In this document: piece after piece, positions 57,618-64,000 of the stretch
Layout of the letters: the number at the start of each line of letters is the position of its first letter
Numbering within the stretch: the first letter of the stretch is position 1
DNA from: CBDDBH01 sp965225625
Lineage (GTDB): Bacteria; Pseudomonadota; Gammaproteobacteria; JADZEE01
Assembly (NCBI GenBank): GCA_965225625.1
Contig: CBDDBH010000030.1
Span: 186,001-250,000, forward strand
Length of the DNA: 64,000 nucleotides
Direction of reading: 5' to 3'
Notes under the pieces: generated by a model
Databases searched by the model: none
Seen by the model: only the letters and a program-made list of their open reading frames with translations
Told to the model about the DNA's origin: nothing
Made by a program: the position numbers and the translations under genes

Positions 57618-58387
57618 TGGCCGAACGCATACACAAAGTACTGGCGCGCGCGGGCCTTGGTTCGCGACGCACCATGGAAAGTTGGATCACCGAAGGCCGG
57701 GTTTCGGTTAACGGCGAAACCGCGACACTCGGTGCGTCGATAGGACGTACGGATCGCGTGGTCGTTGACGGCAAGCCTATAGCCGCTGAGCAACTTTTCC
57801 CCAGCCAAACCCGCGTCCTCGCCCTGAACAAACCCGCCGGCGTCATTTGCACCCGCGCCGATGACGCTAATCGCCCGACAGTGTTCGAGTTGTTGCCGCG
57901 AGGCAAGTGGGTCGCGGTTGGGCGCCTGGATTTCAACACAATCGGATTGATGCTGTTCACCAATAACGGCGACCTGGCTCATCGCCTCATGCATCCGTCG
58001 CGCGGGTTCAAGCGCGAATATCGGGTGCGGGTTCTGGGCGGCGTTAGTGAGGCGGTGCTGGATCGTCTGCGCCAGGGCGTGGAACTTGACGACGGCATGG
58101 CACAGCTTGAATCGATTGTCGCCATGGCCGGTAGCGGTGTAAATCGCTGGTATCAAGTGACCCTGAGCGAAGGACGTAACCGCGAGGTTCGCCGCATGTT
58201 CGAATCTCAGGGCGCAACAGTCAGCCGTTTGTTGCGCACGGCTTATGGGCCGGTGCGTCTGCGTCGAGACGTTCGTGCCGGCAGCTGGTGGGAAATGGAC
58301 GCGGACGAAATTCGCCGACTTATGCAGCTCACAGGCCTCGTAGCAATGCACAAAACGCTACCGCGACGCACACGCCGGCGACGATGA
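57617..58387 (+). CDS. rluB: 23S rRNA pseudouridine synthase RluB
   Basis: 256 residues. S4-like RNA-binding domain (about 1-55: MAERIHKVLARAGLGSRRTMESWITEGRVSVNG), then the RsuA/RluB catalytic domain with the Asp in GRLDFNTIGLMLFTNNGDLAHRLMHP. RluB modifies U2605 of 23S rRNA in E. coli. The start GTG at 57617 is the last base of the inverted-repeat element, and the GGAG at 57608-57611 lies in the element's end. scpA-scpB-rluB is a conserved order. Confidence 0.94.
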   Translation: MAERIHKVLARAGLGSRRTMESWITEGRVSVNGETATLGASIGRTDRVVVDGKPIAAEQLFPSQTRVLALNKPAGVICTRADDANRPTVFELLPRGKWVAVGRLDFNTIGLMLFTNNGDLAHRLMHPSRGFKREYRVRVLGGVSEAVLDRLRQGVELDDGMAQLESIVAMAGSGVNRWYQVTLSEGRNREVRRMFESQGATVSRLLRTAYGPVRLRRDVRAGSWWEMDADEIRRLMQLTGLVAMHKTLPRRTRRRR

Positions 58388-59040
58388 ACCACAGCGCGAC
58401 GCTGCGTACATACCGGGGGTTGTTTGCTCGTTATGGCGCCCAGCAATGGTGGCCAGCTGACTCGCGTTTCGAAGTGATGTTGGGAGCAGTGCTCACTCAA
58501 AACACCGCCTGGCGGAACGTCGAATTAGCACTCGACGCTCTGCGGGCTGCCGGCTTATTCGATGCAGATGCACTCGTACGCGAGCGGCCAGCTGTCCTTG
58601 CTCGCCTGATCCGCCCGTCAGGTTGCTTTAACGTTAAGACGCAACGAATCAAAGCCCTATCTTCCTGGTATCTGGAGCGTGGCGGATATAAGCATTTGCG
58701 GCATTTATCCACTGCGAAACTGAGGGCAGAATTATTGGCTGTTAGAGGTATCGGCCCGGAAACCGCGGATGCGATTCTGCTATACGCCTTTGGTCGTCCG
58801 GTCTGTGTCATTGATGCATATACGCGCCGGGTCTTTGCCCGGCTCGGCGAGATTGGCGGAGACGAAAACTATGATTTTCTGAGCAAGCGGATAGGCGCGC
58901 CGTTTGCATCTGACGCGAAAGCCTTGAACGAATTCCACGCTCTGCTGGTTTATCACGCGAAGGTGGTGTGCAGATCCAAGCCACTATGCCGAGATTGCTG
59001 CCTCCTCAAGCAGTGCCGCCATGGCTTGGCAGCGGCCTGA
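58384..59040 (+). CDS. Endonuclease III-like DNA glycosylase (MagIII type)
   Basis: About 218 residues from the ATG at 58384, overlapping the rluB stop (ATGA). HhH-GPD core with VRGIGPETADAILLYAFGRPVCVIDAYTRRVFARL and an iron-sulfur motif CRSKPLCRDCCLLKQC (C-x5-C-x2-C-x5-C). The catalytic lysine of endonuclease III (GRKTAN) is absent (GPETAD), while the Asp is present, so it should be a monofunctional glycosylase such as the 3-methyladenine glycosylase MagIII, and not an AP lyase. Confidence 0.85.
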   Translation: MNHSATLRTYRGLFARYGAQQWWPADSRFEVMLGAVLTQNTAWRNVELALDALRAAGLFDADALVRERPAVLARLIRPSGCFNVKTQRIKALSSWYLERGGYKHLRHLSTAKLRAELLAVRGIGPETADAILLYAFGRPVCVIDAYTRRVFARLGEIGGDENYDFLSKRIGAPFASDAKALNEFHALLVYHAKVVCRSKPLCRDCCLLKQCRHGLAAA

Positions 59041-59113
59041 GGATGAGCGCCGAAATTGACCACATCTGCGCCTACCGGTAATCTGTGCTGTTCGCAATCA
59101 CTTGGGAACTTAC

Positions 59114-59878
59114 ATGCGTATCGCCTTAGTTGTCGGCAATTGGAAGATGCATGGTACTCGTGCAAGCACCGAACAGCTGGTGAGTGAGATCCACGCGGAA
59201 GTCGATACCGCTCCGCACGTTGAAGTCGTGCTGTGCCCGGCTTATGTCTACCTGGCCCGGGTAGCAAAGTTGATTGAAGGCTCGCACCTGACTCTGGGCG
59301 CCCAGAATCTGTCTGAACAGATTGAGGGAGCGTACACGGGCGAGGTGTCCGGCCGTATGCTGCATGACTACGGCTGCCGTTACGTCATTGTCGGACACTC
59401 GGAGCGCCGGCGAATTTATGGCGAGACCGATGCACTGGTTGCAGAGAAATTCGATACTGCACGAAAACTGGGATTGGATCCCATTGTATGTGTCGGTGAA
59501 AGCTTGGAAGACCGGGAAGCGGGACGTACCGCCGAGGTCGTGACGCAACAAATAGAAACCGTGTTGAACCTGAATTCGATTACTGAGTTTTCCCATGCCG
59601 TGATTGCCTATGAACCCGTGTGGGCGATAGGCACCGGCCGTACGGCAACGCCGGAGCAGGCCCAAGAAGTTCACACGCTTGTCCGTCAGCTGATCAGCGC
59701 TCGTGATGCCGAAGTGGGTGAAAATATCCGGATCCTCTATGGCGGCAGCGTGACCGGAGCCAACTCGGAAAGCCTGTTTTCCATGCCCGACATCGACGGT
59801 GGCCTGGTCGGTGGAGCATCCTTGCGCAGTGCCGAATTTCTCGATATCTGTCGGGCCGCCGACGCAATTTCCGCGTAA
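59114..59878 (+). CDS. tpiA: Triosephosphate isomerase
   Basis: About 254 residues from the ATG at 59114 (GGGAA upstream). VGNWKMHG (Asn and Lys), IVGHSERR (His), AYEPVWAIGTG (catalytic Glu and loop 6) and LYGGSVTGAN are all intact. It interconverts glyceraldehyde-3-phosphate and dihydroxyacetone phosphate. It is followed by secG 25 bases later. Confidence 0.97.
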   Translation: MRIALVVGNWKMHGTRASTEQLVSEIHAEVDTAPHVEVVLCPAYVYLARVAKLIEGSHLTLGAQNLSEQIEGAYTGEVSGRMLHDYGCRYVIVGHSERRRIYGETDALVAEKFDTARKLGLDPIVCVGESLEDREAGRTAEVVTQQIETVLNLNSITEFSHAVIAYEPVWAIGTGRTATPEQAQEVHTLVRQLISARDAEVGENIRILYGGSVTGANSESLFSMPDIDGGLVGGASLRSAEFLDICRAADAISA

Positions 59879-59903
59879 CGTAATATCCGCATATAGGAAA
59901 ATC

Positions 59904-60272
59904 ATGCAGACATCTCTGCTTGTAGCACATGTATTAATGGCCGTTGGGCTTATCGGATTGATTCTGGTCCAGCATGGCAAAGGGGCCGATACCGGCGCGG
60001 CCTTTGGAGCAGGCGCTTCGGCGACCGTGTTCGGTGCGCGTGGCTCAGGCTCGTTTCTCAGCCGTATGACCGCGGGCTTAGCGATTTTGTTCTTTGCTAA
60101 CAGCCTGTTATTGGCGCATCTGGCTTCAACCAGGGTCGAACGCCAAAGTCTTATGGAGCGGGTAACGATTGAGGGGGATGTGGAGCAGGCTGTGCTGGTG
60201 CCGGTTGAGGACTCGGATCTGCCTCTGATTTCCGACGAATCGGATCTACCCACGCTGCCGAGCGAAGAATAA
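59904..60272 (+). CDS. secG: Preprotein translocase subunit SecG
   Basis: 122 residues from the ATG at 59904 (TAGGAAA upstream). Two membrane segments (about 4-22 and 53-73) around the loop GADTGAAFGAGASATVFGARGSGSFLSR, the family signature. The C-terminal tail is acidic and longer than in E. coli. tpiA-secG-tRNA-Leu is a conserved order. Confidence 0.95.
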   Translation: MQTSLLVAHVLMAVGLIGLILVQHGKGADTGAAFGAGASATVFGARGSGSFLSRMTAGLAILFFANSLLLAHLASTRVERQSLMERVTIEGDVEQAVLVPVEDSDLPLISDESDLPTLPSEE

Positions 60273-60295
60273 AAAAGACTGAAATAGGAGGCCGG

Positions 60296-60354
60296 AGTGC
60301 TTCATTTTTACTCGGCACTGCCGGTCAAAAATGAATCACTGCGGTCCCTTTTTT
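60296..60354 (+). terminator. Hairpin after secG
   Basis: AGTGCTTCATTTTT and AAAAATGAATCACT are imperfect inverted arms (60296-60340), followed at 60349 by a six-T run. Probable terminator of tpiA-secG. Confidence 0.55.
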
Positions 60355-60380
60355 ATTATACTTGGGCCCTTGCGGGCTAT

Positions 60381-60465
60381 GCCGATGTGGTGGAATTGGT
60401 AGACACGCCGTCTTGAGGGGGCGGTGGCGCGAGCCGTGCCGGTTCGAATCCGGCCATCGGCACCA
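60381..60465 (+). tRNA. tRNA-Leu (GAG)
   Basis: Cloverleaf of 85 bases with encoded CCA. Acceptor arms GCCGATG and CATCGGC; anticodon loop TTGAGGG between CCGTC and GGCGG, so the anticodon is GAG; long variable arm typical of leucine tRNAs; T-loop GGTTCGAATCC. The integrase gene follows, so the 3' end is probably the attachment site. Confidence 0.96.
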
Positions 60466-60630
60466 ATAACACATCCAGTAACGTCCAATGAAGTTCAATA
60501 AAGCCTATAATACGGCCTTTTAATAGGATTTATTGTCCAGAGTAGTTCACTAAGAGGTATTGACATCTGGGGGCACATGGGGGCATATTTGGGGCCATGT
60601 CCACTTTTTCACAAAAGTAGGTGCCCCCAA
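60466..60630. other. Attachment-region sequence between tRNA-Leu and the integrase
   Basis: 165 bases without a gene. It has three iterated G-rich blocks, TGGGGGCACA, TGGGGGCATA and TGGGGCC, at about 60568-60598, like arm-type integrase binding sites, and their complement GTGCCCCCA occurs at 60621-60629. The other end of the element is not visible. Confidence 0.5.
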
Positions 60631-61839
60631 ATGAAACTCACCGATACCGCAATTCGCAACGCAAAGCCCGCTGATAAGTCTTACAAGATGTCCGATGGCA
60701 GTGGCCTCTACCTGGAAGTCACGCCCTCTGGCGGCAAATACTGGCGTCAGAAGTACAGATTCAATGGCAGGGAGAAAAAACTGGCTCATGGGGTACACCC
60801 GGATGTCAGTCTCAAGATGGCGAGAGATCGTCGTGACGCTGCAAGACGACTGTTAGCTGACAGCATCGACCCAGGAGTTCACAAACAACATCAGAAAGAG
60901 ATCGAAAGGGAAAAAAACGAAAATACCTTTGAAGTCCTAGCCAGAGAATGGCATGAGAAACAAACCCACGTCTGGACAGCCAGACATGCTCATTACGTTC
61001 TGAAACGACTGGAACTCAATATCTTCCCTTGGGTTGGGAACAAACCAATTAGTGATATTACCGCCAAAGAAATTCTCGCTGCACTTCGGCGGATAGAAAA
61101 TAAGGGTGCCCTGCACACTGCCCATCGCGCACTGTCCACTTGCAGCCAGGTATTTCGTTACGCAGTGGCAACCGGTAAAGCAGCTAATGACCCATGTCGA
61201 GATCTACGTGGCGCCCTCCCCCCGGAAAAAGTTGAGCATCGGGCCGCCATTACTGAACCAACGAAGGTAGGAGAACTTCTCCGCGCTTTGGACAGCTACA
61301 ATGGCTCAATTATCGTTAGCTGTGCCATGCGGCTCGCCCCCTTGGTTTTTGTTCGTCCAGGAGAACTTAGAAAGGCGGAATGGAAAGATATTGATCTTGA
61401 GAACGCAGAATGGCGTTTTACAATTACAAAAACTAACACTCCCCATATCGTTCCGCTTTCTAAACAGGCAATCGATATTCTAGAAGAAATGAAACCTCTT
61501 ACAGGGAACGGACAATTTGTCTTCCCAAGTGGAAGATCAACTAAGAGGCCAATGAGTGATAACGCGATCTTGGCAGCTATGCGACGCATGGGCATTGAGA
61601 AAGATGAAATGTCCGGGCATGGGTTCAGAGCGATGGCACGAACCATACTGGATGAAGTATTAGGTTTTCGTCCAGATTTTATTGAGCATCAATTAGCACA
61701 TGCCGTGCGTGATCCAAATGGCCGTGCCTACAACCGTACTGCACACTTGGCAGAGAGAAAGAAAATGATGCAGGAATGGGCAGATTATCTGGATAAGTTG
61801 AAAGCCGGAGCAGAGATAATTCAAATTCGTAAGGTTTAA
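60631..61839 (+). CDS. Tyrosine-type integrase (P4/DUF4102 family)
   Basis: About 402 residues from the ATG at 60631. N-terminal DUF4102 domain (KLTDTAIRNAKPADKSYKMSDGSGLYLEV), a core-binding domain, and the catalytic domain: Arg in VRPGELRKAEW, HGFRAMART (H-x-x-R), HQLAHAVRDPNGRAYNR with the nucleophile Tyr region. It directs integration of an element at tRNA-Leu. Base composition is AT-richer than the genes before it. Confidence 0.95.
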   Translation: MKLTDTAIRNAKPADKSYKMSDGSGLYLEVTPSGGKYWRQKYRFNGREKKLAHGVHPDVSLKMARDRRDAARRLLADSIDPGVHKQHQKEIEREKNENTFEVLAREWHEKQTHVWTARHAHYVLKRLELNIFPWVGNKPISDITAKEILAALRRIENKGALHTAHRALSTCSQVFRYAVATGKAANDPCRDLRGALPPEKVEHRAAITEPTKVGELLRALDSYNGSIIVSCAMRLAPLVFVRPGELRKAEWKDIDLENAEWRFTITKTNTPHIVPLSKQAIDILEEMKPLTGNGQFVFPSGRSTKRPMSDNAILAAMRRMGIEKDEMSGHGFRAMARTILDEVLGFRPDFIEHQLAHAVRDPNGRAYNRTAHLAERKKMMQEWADYLDKLKAGAEIIQIRKV

Positions 61840-61842
61840 GTA

Positions 61843-62094
61843 TCAGGCAACAGCTTTCTCAACAACATCAGCAAGTTGAATTTGGCTAGATTGAGCGTCA
61901 TTAATTTTTGCTTTCAGGTCATCGCATAGATTCATAAGATCATTGACTTTCGAGACAATCCTTTTTTGTTCTGAAAGCGGTGGTAATGGAATCTCAATTC
62001 TTTTCAGTTTACTTGCTTTGATGCCTCCTGCCGCTGAACCTGTTTGATTATCTTTAAGGCTCTTCCGCAGAATCTGTGGGTAGATAAATGTCAA
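61843..62094 (-). pseudogene. hsdS: Type I restriction specificity subunit HsdS, C-terminal fragment
   Basis: 83 residues similar to the end of an HsdS target-recognition unit: KLKRIEIPLPPLSEQKRIVSKVNDLMNLCDDLKAK, followed by AVA. The N-terminal part and the rest of the system are missing; the ISL3 transposase starts directly after it. It shows that a type I restriction system, now disrupted, was carried on the island. Confidence 0.82.
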
Positions 62095-62129
62095 AAGTAT
62101 AGTTGAAGCGCATTGGGAAGAGAATCATC

Positions 62130-63007
62130 ATGGAACTTGAGAGAGTAACAAGATGGTTAACAACAATCCCAATGCGCATCAGAACAATATTAAATCGTTG
62201 TCATTATCTCAAGTCATTTGTGTACGAGAAAGAGCAAATAGAAGTCATAAATGGACGCGAAGCCCTGGTCGTGAAGGTGGTGCCACGCAAGAACGGGCAA
62301 GTGATTTGTTCAGGTTATGGTGGTAGTGCAAGTGGTTATGACCAAGGGAGTCAGGCCCGATTGTTTACCTTTGTGCCATTGTGGGGCTACCCGGTGTATT
62401 TACGCTACGTGATGCGTCGCGTGGACTGCCCTAATTGTGGGGTGAAAGTGGAACAGGTGCCCTGGTCAGAAGGCAAGAGTCCACGCACCCGGGCCTATGA
62501 GGTGTTTTTAGCGAGGTGGGGGAGACGGCTATCGTGGCAGGAGGTGGCCCATGTCTTTCACACCAGTTGGGAGCAGGTGTATCGCTCGGTGGGATCGGTG
62601 GTGGGTTATGGCCTGGCTCATAGAAGTCTGGATGAGATTGAAGCTATCGGCGTAGATGAAGTGCAGTACCGGCGCGGTCATCAGTATTTAACGTTGGTAT
62701 ATCAGTTAGATAGTGGTTGTCGACGCTTATTGTATGTGGGTAAAAAACGCACTGTCAGGAGTCTGTTAGGTTTGGCGAGAAGCATTGCAGGTTATTGGGG
62801 AAGAGCCGTTGTGCGGAGCTCATGTATATCTGCTCGGACATGTGGAAGCCGTATCTGAAGGTGATCAGGCGAAAGGTGCCACAGGCCTTACATATATTAG
62901 ACCGGTTCCACATTGTGGTGTTATTGAACAAGGCGGTAGATGAGGTGAGAAGACAGGAAACACAACGATTGAAGCGGGACGGTTATGAAGAGTTGCTGAC
63001 GCACAGC
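62130..63007 (+). pseudogene. ISL3-family transposase, frameshifted and truncated
   Basis: From ATG 62130 the protein runs to 62858, then in another frame (from about 62797) to a stop formed by the IS3 end. Zinc-finger cysteines (CPNCGVKVEQVPWSEGK) and AIGVDEVQYRRGHQYLTLVYQLD, then DMWKPYLKVIRRKVPQALHILDRFHIVVLLNKAVDEVRR, are typical of ISL3. The frame breaks at the G-run TTGGGGAAG. The C-terminal third is missing because the next element begins. It is not expected to be active. Confidence 0.88.
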
Positions 63008-63037
63008 TGATCTTCCCCCGTTTTCACGGACATATAG

Positions 63038-63898
63038 TTAAGCACTCATTTTCAATTCATACTGCATCGGGATCTGATTACCAATAGCCGAATGACGGCG
63101 TTGACGATTGTAATAGGTCTCAATATATTCAAATATATTTTGCCTGGCCTGTTGTCGTGTGACATAAACTTCACGATGGACGAGCTCAACTTTCAAGGTG
63201 TGAAAGAAACTTTCCATCGCCGCATTATCATAACAGCATCCCTTGCGGCTCATACTACAGACAAGCTTATTCAGTTGCAGTAATTGCTGATATTTTTTCG
63301 AGCAATATTGAGAGCCTCGATCAGAATGAATGATAGTACCCTGCGGGAATCCTCGTCTGAATAGGGCCATGGTCAAAGCATCGCACACCAGCTGTTGCGT
63401 CATCTGTCTGTTCATCGACCAACCGATGATGGCCCGTGAGTACAAGTCCATCACTACAGCTAAATACATCCATCCTTCCCGAGTCCAAATATAGGTGATG
63501 TCACTGACCCATTTCCGGTTTGCCTCCTCAGCGCTGAAGTCCTGTTGTAGTAAGTCCGGTGCCACCGGCTTGTCGTGCTCAGCATCGGTCGTCACTTTGA
63601 ATTTCTTCGCCTGAACCGCCTGTAAAGCTAATGTCTGCATGCGCCTCGCGACTCGATTCTCACTGCAAGGAATGTCTCTGTCATTCAGCTCATCGGCGAT
63701 GCGCGGTGAACCATAACGGCCCTTATGCTGATTAAACACTTCTCGGATATGCTCATCCAGTGCCTGATTGGATGCTGCACGCACACCAGGGCAGCGCTTG
63801 CCCCAATCATAATAACCTGTTTTTGACACCTCCAGTACGCGACACATAAGGGTTATAGGCCAGGCCTTCTGATGCCTCTTAATAAATGCATACCTCAT
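63038..63898 (-). CDS. IS3 transposase OrfB
   Basis: 286 residues with the rve integrase core. D,D,E residues are in SDITYIWTREGWMYLAVVMDLYSRA, HSDRGSQY and DNAAMESFFHTLKVE; the N-terminal helix-turn-helix_21 region is YGSPRIADELNDRDI. It overlaps orfA by the ATGA at 63895-63898; a run of seven A (63928-63934) ahead of G gives the usual -1 frameshift site for OrfAB. Confidence 0.94.
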   Translation of the reverse strand: MRYAFIKRHQKAWPITLMCRVLEVSKTGYYDWGKRCPGVRAASNQALDEHIREVFNQHKGRYGSPRIADELNDRDIPCSENRVARRMQTLALQAVQAKKFKVTTDAEHDKPVAPDLLQQDFSAEEANRKWVSDITYIWTREGWMYLAVVMDLYSRAIIGWSMNRQMTQQLVCDALTMALFRRGFPQGTIIHSDRGSQYCSKKYQQLLQLNKLVCSMSRKGCCYDNAAMESFFHTLKVELVHREVYVTRQQARQNIFEYIETYYNRQRRHSAIGNQIPMQYELKMSA

Positions 63899-64000
63899 GG
63901 GCTTTCCTTGGCAAAGAAGGCCGTGGCTTTTTTTAAAATATCACGCTCCATCTGTAGACGGCGATTCTCTTTCTCCAACTCATGAATACGCTGCTGCTCT
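63895..64000 (-). CDS. IS3 OrfA (5' part outside the window)
   Basis: The last 34 residues: a leucine-zipper-like EQQRIHELEKENRRLQMERD followed by ILKKATAFFAKESP. This is the typical end of IS3 OrfA. The A7G slippery site lies within the KK codons. Confidence 0.9.
   Translation of the reverse strand, partial: EQQRIHELEKENRRLQMERDILKKATAFFAKESP

Larger units (their letters stand above)
63008..64000 (-). mobile_element. IS3-family insertion sequence (window ends inside)
   Basis: The visible end reads TGATCTTCCCCCGTTTTCAC, beginning at 63008 and interrupting the ISL3 gene. It carries orfB and part of orfA on the minus strand. The other end is outside the window, so the target duplication cannot be checked. 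Confidence 0.85.

Noticed and set aside
62109..62177. GCGCATTGGGA and TCCCAATGCGC inverted repeat at the start of the ISL3 gene
   Set aside because: It could be an IS end or a regulatory hairpin, but only the left copy lies outside the coding region and no matching far end is seen because the element is truncated.

Overview
The window looks like a chromosomal segment of a gammaproteobacterium with moderately high GC. Markers are prfB followed closely by lysS, hom-thrC without thrB, a full ArgA N-acetylglutamate synthase, clpS-clpA, tpiA-secG-tRNA-Leu and scpAB-rluB. No genus can be named from the sequence. Most of the window is housekeeping DNA; the right end (from about 60.4 kb) is a mobile, visibly AT-richer island.

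Layout: 0-3 kb holds the tail of a glycolate-oxidase-type FAD subunit and an HDOD-REC-GGDEF c-di-GMP enzyme. 3-5 kb holds tldD and a small inverted-repeat element. 5-15 kb is an amino-acid and translation block: alaC, hom, thrC, an RpfE-type gene, recJ, prfB with the programmed +1 frameshift, a four-helix-bundle protein and lysS. 15-20 kb is the most interesting part: a bufferin/HvfA-type RiPP system. It has a secreted precursor with 11 EGKCG cores, a DUF692 MNIO maturase, its DUF2063 partner and, one gene later, an HvfX/DoxX membrane protein; a sigma-E-like promoter sits in front. The inserted gene encodes an FMN-binding glutamate-synthase-domain protein. 20-31 kb has a CPA1 antiporter, a GGDEF protein with a degenerate EAL domain behind two CRP-type operators, argG, two small enzymes, a second copy of the inverted-repeat element, a Nudix gene and aceF-aceE.

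30-40 kb carries an unusual number of single-base frameshifts, in aceE, pepA, a HAD phosphatase, a macrodomain protein, an amidase and a kinase. Many lie at short homopolymers and conserved protein continues on both sides, so sequencing or assembly error is the first explanation. Intact genes between them include an alkyltransferase-like protein, RidA, a SnoaL-like protein, a Prx5-type peroxiredoxin and DUF3891. 40-60 kb is pgpA, a lytic transglycosylase, ilvD, argE-argA, clpA-clpS, a LysR regulator divergent from aceA (which has an in-frame amber codon), dapE, a BolA-family protein, yciB, a YciO/Sua5 protein, trpS, scpAB, rluB (its start codon and ribosome-binding site lie in the end of a second kind of inverted-repeat element), a MagIII-like glycosylase, tpiA and secG.

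The right end is an integrative element at tRNA-Leu(GAG): a P4-type tyrosine integrase, the last part of a type I restriction specificity gene, and an ISL3 transposase cut by an IS3-family element that runs out of the window.
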